Assembly: GCA_025056835.1 (NCBI GenBank)
Contig: JANWVS010000104.1
Location: 1-7,007, forward strand
Length of the DNA: 7,007 nt
Source of the DNA: Gemmataceae bacterium
GTDB lineage: Bacteria; Planctomycetota; Planctomycetia; Gemmatales; Gemmataceae
Direction of reading: 5' to 3'
Numbering within the stretch: the stretch's first letter is position 1; every line of letters starts with the position of its first letter. The notes below the pieces were generated by a model. It did no database searches, was not told the DNA's origin, and saw only the letters and a list, made by a program, of their open reading frames with translations. Shown here in pieces: positions 1 to 6,701 of this stretch. The translations under genes and the position numbers were made by a program.

Positions 1-1
1 G

Positions 2-3000
2 GAAATGATGGCCGGCTTGTTTGCCGACGCCCGCCCGGCAGCGGGGTTTGAAGACCGCCTCTTGAAGCGCTTGCGTCAACTCAAACCCGCCGCCCGGCCC
101 CAGGCCGCAACTTGGTCGGTGTGGGCCAAGATTGCCGTGAGTGCGGCAGCGCTCGTTTTTCTCGGAGCACTAGGTGCGGCCGTGCAAACGGTCATGGTTC
201 AGGGAGGCTTGCCGTTCCTGGGGGCGGAACGCGCCGCGATCCAATTGGCAAACGGGAACGACCATGGCGGTGCCCTTGTCACGAGAGAAATCAATCCGAC
301 GGCCGCGCATCCCGACACCACGCGGCGCTATAACACTGATCGCCTCGACGAACTCAGTCGAGTTGGGACCATGATTCCCGACGGAGCGAACGACCGCCGG
401 GAAAGGGCGTCGTTCGGAGCGATTCTGGGTGAAGGCGGCTCCCCGAGGCCCAAAGGCGATGCGGATAGCTGGGCCGAGCGGGCAGACAAGGGACAGAGCG
501 AGAAGCGTTCGGACAGTCGTCTCGACGAGCTGCGCCAGTTGGAGCGCGACAAAGACATGAAGCAGCCGCCGCTAGAGTTGTCGGCCGGTGCGGCAGGCGG
601 CCCCCCCCGGACGCCCTCCGCCCCGCCGACTCCGGCCCGCCCCGACGCCGAAGGCGTAGTTCTGACGATAAATCCAACCCCAGGCCGCGAGCCTGACTAT
701 GACCGCAGCTTGAAAGCGAGAGATCCCAAGGAAAAGGCGCCGTTGGTCACGTATTTCGGATTGCCGGCCGAGAGTCCGGCAACGGACAAGGACGAGCCTG
801 CGAAAACACCGGCCGGCGACTCAAGGAAAACGGCCGATGACTATTTCCGCTTGACCGAGGCCGAAAGGGGCGGCGACGCCAAGAGCCACGTATCGCCGGC
901 CAAAGCGGACGACCGAGCCGGCATACCCGGCATCGCGCCCAAGGCCCCGGGCCGGTCCGGTGAATCGGCTTTGGGTCGAGAACAGGCGACGACCGGCAAC
1001 AAAGAGGCAGAGGCCGAGCCGCCGGCGACGACCCCGCCCCAATCCCAACCGCCCGCGATCCAGCGTAAGGTCATCCGCACCGGCGACGTTGAGTTTGAAG
1101 TCGACGTCTTCGACAGCGCCGTGGCGACGGTCACGCGCCTTGTCTCGGCGGTGCCGGGCGCTTTCGTCGCCACCGTCAACAGCGACAAGCTCCCTAACGG
1201 CAAAGTCCGCGGCTCAATGGTCGTCCGCATGCCGCCGGAGCATCTCGATAAGTTTTTGCTCGACCTCCGCAAGGAGTTGAGCAAGGTCGGCGAACTCAAA
1301 GGGCAAAAGATCGGCAGCGTGGACGTCACGAAACTCTATTACGATCTGGAAAGTCGGCTGCGTGCGGCCCGTGCCATGGAAGAGCGGCTGCTGGAGATCA
1401 TCAAGAAAGGCAAGGGCGAAATCAAGGACCTCCTCGCCGCCGAGCGCGAACTGGGCACCTGGCGCACGAAGATCGAGGAAATGGAAGGTGAGATCCGCTA
1501 CTACAACAATCAGATTTCGCTGAGCACGTTGACGATCCACCTGGAGGAAAAGGAAATCCGGGCGGCGGCGGCGATCGTCGTCACCGAACACGTCACCCTG
1601 AAAATCGAAACCGACGACGTGGAAAAGAGTCTGCAAACCGCCTTGGCCGCCGTCGCCGACGCCAAGGGCCGCATCACCAAATCGGACCTCAAGCAACACG
1701 CCGCCGGCCAGTTCGAGGCGATCCTGCAATTCGAAGTGGCGCCCGCCGCAGCCGGCAGCGTGCGCGATAGGCTCAAGAACCTCGGCATCGTCACGCACCA
1801 GGACTCGCAACGGCTCCAGCAAGCCGAGGGAGGCGAAATCCAAGGCGAAATCAAGTCACGCACCAGCGACGTCCGTTTTTACGTGACCTTGTACAACGTC
1901 GCCAACGTCAAGCCGCGCGAATCGCACGCGCTGACGGTGGCCGTCGCCGACGTGCCGACCGAGTATCGCAAACTTCAAGAGGAAGTCAGCAAAGCCAAGG
2001 GCCAAGTTCGGCTCGGCCATCTCAACGAGACCGACAAGCTCCATGTCACGGCTGAGTTCGATTGCGACATCCCCGCCGTCCAGCGCAGTGCGTTCGATAC
2101 GCTTCTGGCGGACATGGGCGACGTGCTGTCACGGACGACCCATCGCCTCCCCCCCGGCGAAATGGCCACGGACCGCAAGGTCGGCTATCGTCTGATTCTC
2201 CGCAGCCTGGCCAACATCGAGCCGCGCGAAACGTACACGATCCAGTTGGCCACGCTCGACGTGCCCGCCGGTTATCGCGATTTGCAAGAGGAGGTCGCCC
2301 GACTCAAGGGCCAGGTCCGCGGCGGTAACCTCAACGAAATGGACCGCCTCGACATCCATGCCCAGCTCGATTTCGACCTTTTCAGCAGCGACCGTAAAGC
2401 GATGGACGACTTCCTCGCCAAGCTCGGCGACGTCGTCTCCCGGACCACGGCGCGGGCGGTGCCGACGGCAATCGCCACCGACCGCAGGACCGCCTATCGC
2501 CTCACGCTGCGCAACCTTTCCAACATTCAACCGCGCGAAAGCTTCACGTTGCAAATCGCCGTGCCCGATGTCCCCGCCGCTTTCCGGGCGCTCGAGGCGG
2601 AGGTTGCCAAGGTCAAGGGCCAGGTTCGCGCCAGCCAGCTCAATGAACAAGACAAGAGCAACGTGACCGCGGTGCTCAACTTCGACGTGGCCGGGGCCGA
2701 CCGCCAGCTGTTCGAGCAACTTTTCTCCAAGCTCGGCGACGTCATGGTGCGCAATACACACCGCGCCCCGCCCAACGAGCTGGCCACGGAGCGCAAGGTC
2801 GGCTATCGTCTGACGCTCAAGAGCGTCAACAGCGTGCCGCCTCGCGAAGTCTTCCAGCTTCAGGCCGTGACCACGGACGTGCCCGGCACGTTTCGCCAAT
2901 TGCAAGAAGCGGTCGCCCAGGCCAAGGGCCACGTCCGCAGCGCCAACCTCGATGAGCAAGACAAGCTCAATGTCAGCGCCACGTTGCATTTCGACGTCGA

Positions 3001-3658
3001 AGTCGGCGAGCGGAGCGGAATCGATAAGGTGCTTGAGGCGACCAGCGACGTGTTTACCAAAGTCGTCAGCAAGACGCTCAACGAGGCAGCCACCGATCGC
3101 AAGGTTGGCTATCGGCTGACGCTGGTCAACGCCGCGGCCTTGCTGCCCCGTGAAAAGGTCATGATATTCATCGACGTGAAAGACACTCGCCAGGCGGGTA
3201 CGTCGCTCAAGGACATCGTCCGAGCCGCCGGGGGAACGGTGGTCGAGGAGCAGCCGGAACTTCTCCCCAGCGGGGCGCGGAAAGTGCTGTTCGCCTTCAA
3301 CGTGCCGGTGGCGAACAAAGACGAAGTGGTCCGCAAGTTCGAGAATGTCGGCGAAGTGCGCCTGATCAAGCCGACGCGCAACCCCAAGGCGCCCGAAACC
3401 AAGCTATCCCTGGCCCATGTCGACGTGCAAATCGCCAGCCCGGCGCCGATCGTACCCAGCGATCAGGGGTTGACGCCGCGGCTTCGCACGAGTCTCGAAT
3501 ATAGCTTCTGGGCACTGATCTGGAGCGCCTCGGTGATCGTGATGGGCCTGATGGTGGTCTTGCCGTGGGCCTTGGTCGTTTGGGCGGGAGTCAAGCTGGT
3601 GCGACGATGGCGGGGCCAAACTTCGCGGGCCAGGGCAGTGCCGACGGCGGCGGGCTGA
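2..3658 (+). CDS. Giant DUF4349-type membrane protein with tandem ~102-residue repeats (probably 5' partial)
   Basis: At least 1217 residues, numbered here from the ATG at base 5. The frame is open to the window edge. Residues 10-26 (RPAAGFEDRLLKRLRQL) resemble the segment that follows the zinc-binding domain of planctomycete anti-sigma-like proteins, so the true start probably lies upstream. Order seen: transmembrane helix at about 40-60; Pro/Gly/charge-rich, probably disordered linker at about 70-350; DUF4349-like core from about 354 (VIRTGDVEFEVDV); heptad-like coiled coil at about 448-505; a divergent domain at about 506-623; five tandem units at about 624-1143; a hydrophobic helix at about 1168-1200; then a basic tail (KLVRRWRG). 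By the positive-inside rule both ends are cytoplasmic and about 1100 residues lie outside the membrane. DUF4349 has no established biochemical role. A sensor or anti-sigma function, or an envelope-spanning structural role, is inference. No catalytic motif was seen. The gene ends one base before the convergent LRR gene. Confidence 0.85.
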   Translation, partial: EMMAGLFADARPAAGFEDRLLKRLRQLKPAARPQAATWSVWAKIAVSAAALVFLGALGAAVQTVMVQGGLPFLGAERAAIQLANGNDHGGALVTREINPTAAHPDTTRRYNTDRLDELSRVGTMIPDGANDRRERASFGAILGEGGSPRPKGDADSWAERADKGQSEKRSDSRLDELRQLERDKDMKQPPLELSAGAAGGPPRTPSAPPTPARPDAEGVVLTINPTPGREPDYDRSLKARDPKEKAPLVTYFGLPAESPATDKDEPAKTPAGDSRKTADDYFRLTEAERGGDAKSHVSPAKADDRAGIPGIAPKAPGRSGESALGREQATTGNKEAEAEPPATTPPQSQPPAIQRKVIRTGDVEFEVDVFDSAVATVTRLVSAVPGAFVATVNSDKLPNGKVRGSMVVRMPPEHLDKFLLDLRKELSKVGELKGQKIGSVDVTKLYYDLESRLRAARAMEERLLEIIKKGKGEIKDLLAAERELGTWRTKIEEMEGEIRYYNNQISLSTLTIHLEEKEIRAAAAIVVTEHVTLKIETDDVEKSLQTALAAVADAKGRITKSDLKQHAAGQFEAILQFEVAPAAAGSVRDRLKNLGIVTHQDSQRLQQAEGGEIQGEIKSRTSDVRFYVTLYNVANVKPRESHALTVAVADVPTEYRKLQEEVSKAKGQVRLGHLNETDKLHVTAEFDCDIPAVQRSAFDTLLADMGDVLSRTTHRLPPGEMATDRKVGYRLILRSLANIEPRETYTIQLATLDVPAGYRDLQEEVARLKGQVRGGNLNEMDRLDIHAQLDFDLFSSDRKAMDDFLAKLGDVVSRTTARAVPTAIATDRRTAYRLTLRNLSNIQPRESFTLQIAVPDVPAAFRALEAEVAKVKGQVRASQLNEQDKSNVTAVLNFDVAGADRQLFEQLFSKLGDVMVRNTHRAPPNELATERKVGYRLTLKSVNSVPPREVFQLQAVTTDVPGTFRQLQEAVAQAKGHVRSANLDEQDKLNVSATLHFDVEVGERSGIDKVLEATSDVFTKVVSKTLNEAATDRKVGYRLTLVNAAALLPREKVMIFIDVKDTRQAGTSLKDIVRAAGGTVVEEQPELLPSGARKVLFAFNVPVANKDEVVRKFENVGEVRLIKPTRNPKAPETKLSLAHVDVQIASPAPIVPSDQGLTPRLRTSLEYSFWALIWSASVIVMGLMVVLPWALVVWAGVKLVRRWRGQTSRARAVPTAAG
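1874..3433 (+). repeat. Five tandem ~306/309-base coding units within the DUF4349 protein
   Basis: Aligned tyrosines at residues 626, 728, 831, 934 and 1036 give spacings of 102, 103, 103 and 102 residues. Units begin near bases 1874, 2180, 2489, 2798 and 3104. Shared pattern, in order: YRLTL, then a PRE triplet, DVP followed by Y/F-R-x-L, KGQVR or KGHVR, L-N/D-E-x-D, a hydrophobic strand ending in F-D, then LGDV, THR and AT-D/E-RK leading into the next YRLTL. The second and third units match at about half of their positions in my hand alignment. Unit 1 opens with VRFYVTL, lacks the GYRL form and ends in the full ATDRK linker. Unit 5 keeps VGYRLTL and PRE but diverges afterwards. The pattern fits a strand-helix-strand-strand-helix-strand fold, like the first half of DUF4349, without its coiled coil. 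The units are diverged at DNA level, so the duplication is not recent. Confidence 0.9.
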
Positions 3659-3659
3659 C

Positions 3660-4754
3660 TCAGCGGATGATTTTACACTTGGGTAGTGCCTTTTGCAGGG
3701 CCGCGACGCCGGGATCGGTAACGCGGACGTTGATCAACGCCAACTCCTGAAGGTTGACCAACGGTGCCAGAACCGCGAGGCCGTCGTCGGTGAGGTTGGT
3801 GTGGCTGAGATATAGTTTTTGCAGGTTCTTGAAAGCGGCGAGATCCTTGGCAGCGGCATTGGTAAGCGGCGTGTTGCTGAGCCATAGCACTTCGAGCTGT
3901 GCCAACGGCGTTAAGTGTTTGAGGCCCGCGTCGGTCAGCGAAGTGAGATTCAGACTCAACTCCTTGAGCTTGGCGAAGCCAGCGAGATGCTTCAGTGCCG
4001 CGTCATTGACACGGGTGCTCGACAAGCGCAACACCGTCAAACGCGGCGCCAGCGATGCGAGGTCTTTCAGCCCAGCCTCGGAAATCTCGTTCTGGCTCAG
4101 ATCCAATTCGGCGAGCGAGGGAACCGCTGCCAGGTCTTTTAGACCAGCATCATTGACGGAGGTGTAGGCGAGATTAAGTGCCGTCAGTTGTTTGAAGGCA
4201 GCGAGCTCTTTGAGTCCGGCGTTGGTGATAGCTGTCCCTTCCAAGCCGAGGCGTTGCAGAGCGGGCGCCGCGGCGGCCAGGACCTTTAAGCTGCCGTCGT
4301 TAATTGTCGTAAAACCCAGCCCGAGGACTTGAAGCCCTTTGAACGCCGCCAACTCCTTGAGGCCGGCATCGCCGATCTTGGTGGCGGTGAGGTTCAACGA
4401 TTGCAACGCGGCCAGCTTGGTCAGTTCCTTGAGGCCTGGATCGGTAATGGGGACAAAGCTCAAATCGAGCGACTGAAGCTGCCCCAAGGCGGCAAGGTCT
4501 TTCATCACAAGATCGGGCATTGCCTTGGCGTCGAGCTTTGCGCTGAGGTTGACGGCGACGACCGGGTTTCCCTTGGCCTTGGCGTCGCGGGTGACGGTGC
4601 CGCCGGCCTTTTCGATGAGACGCAGAGCCTTGGCCTCGGCATCTTCCTGGGCCGGTGCCGCCGTTGCAACCAGGGTTGCGGTCACAATCGCGGCGGCAAC
4701 CGATGGCTGCAACTTCGTGAACCTCAACCCGATTGTCTCATTGCTGCCGGACAT
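3660..4754 (-). CDS. Secreted leucine-rich-repeat protein
   Basis: The protein has 364 residues from the ATG at 4754. Residues 1-36 look like a signal peptide: a short region with R11 and K14, a hydrophobic Ala/Val core, and a likely cleavage near APAQ. A short charged segment follows, containing EKAGGTV and PVVAVNLS, which is the usual lead-in and a degenerate first repeat. Eleven regular repeats run from about residue 93. The last repeat ends in LPKCKI, a typical C-terminal cap for these proteins. The family acts as a binding scaffold; no enzyme domain is fused and the ligand is unknown. The frame also allows an ATG at 4856. The later start is preferred because the 34-residue extension is not signal-like and would be encoded across the terminator hairpin of the upstream gene. 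I see no clear ribosome binding site before 4754. The stop at 3660-3662 nearly abuts the convergent gene. Confidence 0.88.
   Translation of the reverse strand: MSGSNETIGLRFTKLQPSVAAAIVTATLVATAAPAQEDAEAKALRLIEKAGGTVTRDAKAKGNPVVAVNLSAKLDAKAMPDLVMKDLAALGQLQSLDLSFVPITDPGLKELTKLAALQSLNLTATKIGDAGLKELAAFKGLQVLGLGFTTINDGSLKVLAAAAPALQRLGLEGTAITNAGLKELAAFKQLTALNLAYTSVNDAGLKDLAAVPSLAELDLSQNEISEAGLKDLASLAPRLTVLRLSSTRVNDAALKHLAGFAKLKELSLNLTSLTDAGLKHLTPLAQLEVLWLSNTPLTNAAAKDLAAFKNLQKLYLSHTNLTDDGLAVLAPLVNLQELALINVRVTDPGVAALQKALPKCKIIR
3681..4478 (-). repeat. Eleven 72/75-base leucine-rich-repeat units
   Basis: The consensus unit is LxxLxLxxTxITDAGLKxLAxF followed by two or three residues. Nine of the first ten units begin 24 residues before the next except that the third and seventh are 25 long, each with one extra residue before the next leucine (AAAAPA and SLAPR regions). 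The last unit runs into the C-terminal cap LPKCKIIR. The Thr or Asn at the turn and the T/N-D-A-G-L-K helix start are kept in most units. Such arrays form a curved solenoid with a parallel beta face. Units differ enough that this is an old protein-level repeat and not a simple DNA satellite. Confidence 0.85.
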
Positions 4755-4816
4755 GGAAACGGACCCGGTAGGAATCGCAATGCAGGGATGGGTATTGTAT
4801 GGCGACGGCGTCAAAC

Positions 4817-4846
4817 AAAAAGCCCGCGAGCGGTATCTCGCGGGCT
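4817..4846 (-). terminator. Rho-independent terminator of the DUF1549/DUF1553 gene
   Basis: A perfect 10-base-pair inverted repeat pairs 4821-4830 (agcccgcgag) with 4837-4846 (ctcgcgggct), leaving a 6-base loop. Read on the minus strand, the GC-rich stem is followed at once by TTTTTGTTTG, the classic stem-plus-U-tract form. It begins 22 bases past the TAA of the gene ending at 4869. On the plus strand no T-run follows, so it should work in one direction only. It separates the DUF1549/DUF1553 gene from the LRR gene, which then needs a promoter of its own, most likely within the roughly 60 bases between the hairpin and 4754. Confidence 0.9.
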
Positions 4847-4868
4847 GGCAGGACATCGCCCCGGGCCG

Positions 4869-6695
4869 TTAGTGATTCAAGATGAATTCGGCGCTATTGA
4901 GCAGCGACCAGAAAATGTCTTGGTAGTAGCTGATCGGCGTGCCGGGGTGCAGTTTCCCGGTCCGATCGACGAGCGACCCGAAGGTTTTATCATTCAGAAT
5001 CTTGTTCAGTTCTTTCTGGGTGGGCGGTCGATTCAAGGCAGCGAGATAAAGCCGCTGCAAACCGGCGACGGTGAATCCCTTGGTGCGTGCGACCTCAGCC
5101 ACGGTACCGACCTTGGGATCCATGATGGCCTCGTTCATTTCTCGGCCGTTCATCAGCATGAGGGCCTGGACCACAGTGCCGTTGAAGGTTCCTTCCTCAC
5201 CCTCATCATTGCCGAAGTTGACGACCAATTGATCCAGCCACTGCGAGCGAAGGGCACCGCGTTCGTTTTTGTCTTGACTGGCCTTGGCGGCCGTGGCGGT
5301 CATGAGGGAGTCGAACAATTGCTCGGGAGACATCGGTTTCAGCAACATCCGGGCGAAGAAGACCTCGTCTTCCGGCTTGTCGTTGTACTTGTTGGCCACG
5401 CTCGACAATCCATAGGCTCGGCTGTTGCAGATCCAGCGGACCAACGCCTTGGGATCATGGTTGTACTTGCTGGTCCAGTCCTCTGCCAAGCGATCCAGCA
5501 GCTCCGGATGAGTCGGCGGGTTGTGGTCGCCGAAATCGTCGGGCGTATCTTTGGTGAGACTTTTACCAAAGAAGTGGTGCCACATCCGGTTGACGAATAC
5601 TTTGCCGAAATACGGACTGGTGACGATGAACCTCGCGAGTTCTTTGCGGCGGCTGGTTCCGCCGTCGAGCTTCGGCTTCTTGCCGTCGAGGAAGGTGGCC
5701 TTGGTGTAGTAAACCGTGGCATTGCGTCGTTCATACTGAACCAAGCCGCCGACGTTGAAGTTCGGATTGTCGCGCAGTTCACGCTGGGCTTCCTTGACTC
5801 CCTTCTTCTTTTGATTGACCATCATTTGCGGGCGGCCGCGAGGGGTGTCCACCGTCCGGAAGAAGGCATTGATACCCCAGAAGTGCTTTTGCTCCCATTC
5901 GCCGTTGAACGGGTGGTCGTGGCATTGCACGCATTGGGTGCGCAGGCCAAGGAAGAGGCGGGTCGTGCGCGACGTGACCGGCACCATGTCCCACCGGCCG
6001 TTGGTCGCCGTGTCTCCCTTGATTTCATCGCCAAGGTGATGGAGGATGAAATTGACGGCGGGGTTTTCATTCGTGACCCCCTCGGCCGTGAGAAGTTCCG
6101 TAACGGTATCGGCCCAGCCGTTCTTGTGGCCTTCGCGAATCGGTTCGTTGAATTCCGTCGTCAGCCAGTCGCGCAACTGCTCTTGATGGATCTTCTGAGA
6201 ACCGCTCCGCGTGAGAAGCATGACCGTCCAGATATTGGCGAAGTTTTCGCCGAATTCTGGGTTTTTCAGCAGGCGTTCGATGAGCAAGGAACGCCGTCGC
6301 TCCGGAGGATCGGCCAGGAAAATCCGAATTTCTTCGGGTGTCGCGATCCGGCCGATAATATCCAGCGACGCGCGGCGGATGAATTCATAATCGGTGCATC
6401 GGGCCGATGGTTGAATCTTGTTCTCGCGCCAGCCTTTTTCGATGAGTTCATTGATGTAGGCGACTTGTTCGACGCCACCGACGCCGGGAGCCAAGATGTC
6501 TCGCACCTTGGCATCGAACTTCAATTCCGGATCCGGCAGTTCTTTGGTCTCTTTTTTGTCGGCTTTCGGTGCCTCGTCCTTCGCCTGGCCTTCGGCATTG
6601 GGCGTGCCGACAACCACCAACAAAAGCATCGCCGCGGCGCCGAGGCTGAGCGGCGCCAAACCGTAGCAACGGCGGTCTCTGGTCGTCTCCGTCAT
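4869..6695 (-). CDS. Exported DUF1549/DUF1553 protein with an internal CxxCH motif
   Basis: The protein has 608 residues from the ATG at 6695. Residues 1-38 form a signal peptide: RDRR, then a hydrophobic stretch (about 16-29), then a likely cleavage near AEGQA. A Lys/Glu-rich spacer follows to about residue 55. The DUF1549 (PSCyt2) region starts near residue 80 (INELIEKGW) and includes FIRRASLDIIGRIATPEEI. CVQCH at 255-259, followed by DHPFNGEW, is the family's heme-c-like signature. The DUF1553 (PSD1) region starts near 344 (GGTSRRKELARFI), includes FVNRMWHHFFGKSL, and ends in the usual SAEFILNH. The function of this abundant planctomycete family is not established; a role in periplasmic redox chemistry or polysaccharide breakdown is only proposed. 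There is no N-terminal cytochrome-like PSCyt1 domain, making this a short form. No DUF1501 gene, a frequent partner, follows it. Upstream ATGs at 6785 and 6701 are possible starts but less likely. Confidence 0.92.
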   Translation of the reverse strand: MTETTRDRRCYGLAPLSLGAAAMLLLVVVGTPNAEGQAKDEAPKADKKETKELPDPELKFDAKVRDILAPGVGGVEQVAYINELIEKGWRENKIQPSARCTDYEFIRRASLDIIGRIATPEEIRIFLADPPERRRSLLIERLLKNPEFGENFANIWTVMLLTRSGSQKIHQEQLRDWLTTEFNEPIREGHKNGWADTVTELLTAEGVTNENPAVNFILHHLGDEIKGDTATNGRWDMVPVTSRTTRLFLGLRTQCVQCHDHPFNGEWEQKHFWGINAFFRTVDTPRGRPQMMVNQKKKGVKEAQRELRDNPNFNVGGLVQYERRNATVYYTKATFLDGKKPKLDGGTSRRKELARFIVTSPYFGKVFVNRMWHHFFGKSLTKDTPDDFGDHNPPTHPELLDRLAEDWTSKYNHDPKALVRWICNSRAYGLSSVANKYNDKPEDEVFFARMLLKPMSPEQLFDSLMTATAAKASQDKNERGALRSQWLDQLVVNFGNDEGEEGTFNGTVVQALMLMNGREMNEAIMDPKVGTVAEVARTKGFTVAGLQRLYLAALNRPPTQKELNKILNDKTFGSLVDRTGKLHPGTPISYYQDIFWSLLNSAEFILNH

Positions 6696-6701
6696 ATCCA
6701 T

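Noticed and set aside
2129..2989. A 286-codon minus-strand frame opposite the repeat array, with apparent internal repeats
   Set aside because: It is codon-aligned with the plus-strand gene and mirrors its tandem units; the repeats are a reflection of the real ones. The frame at 1214-1843 is rejected for the same reason.
1874..3433. The regular ~306-base periodicity as a possible CRISPR-like or satellite array
   Set aside because: The period is a multiple of three, the repeats are conserved at protein level and diverged at DNA level, and the frame is open throughout, so it is a domain repeat.
4797..4814. TTGACG and TACAAT hexamers on the minus strand as an LRR promoter
   Set aside because: They are only 9 bases apart, far short of the 16-18 needed for a sigma-70-type promoter, and neither has a good partner at the proper distance.
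4525..4872. A 115-codon plus-strand frame over the start of the LRR gene
   Set aside because: It reads through the LRR signal peptide and the terminator hairpin in antisense and shows no family features.
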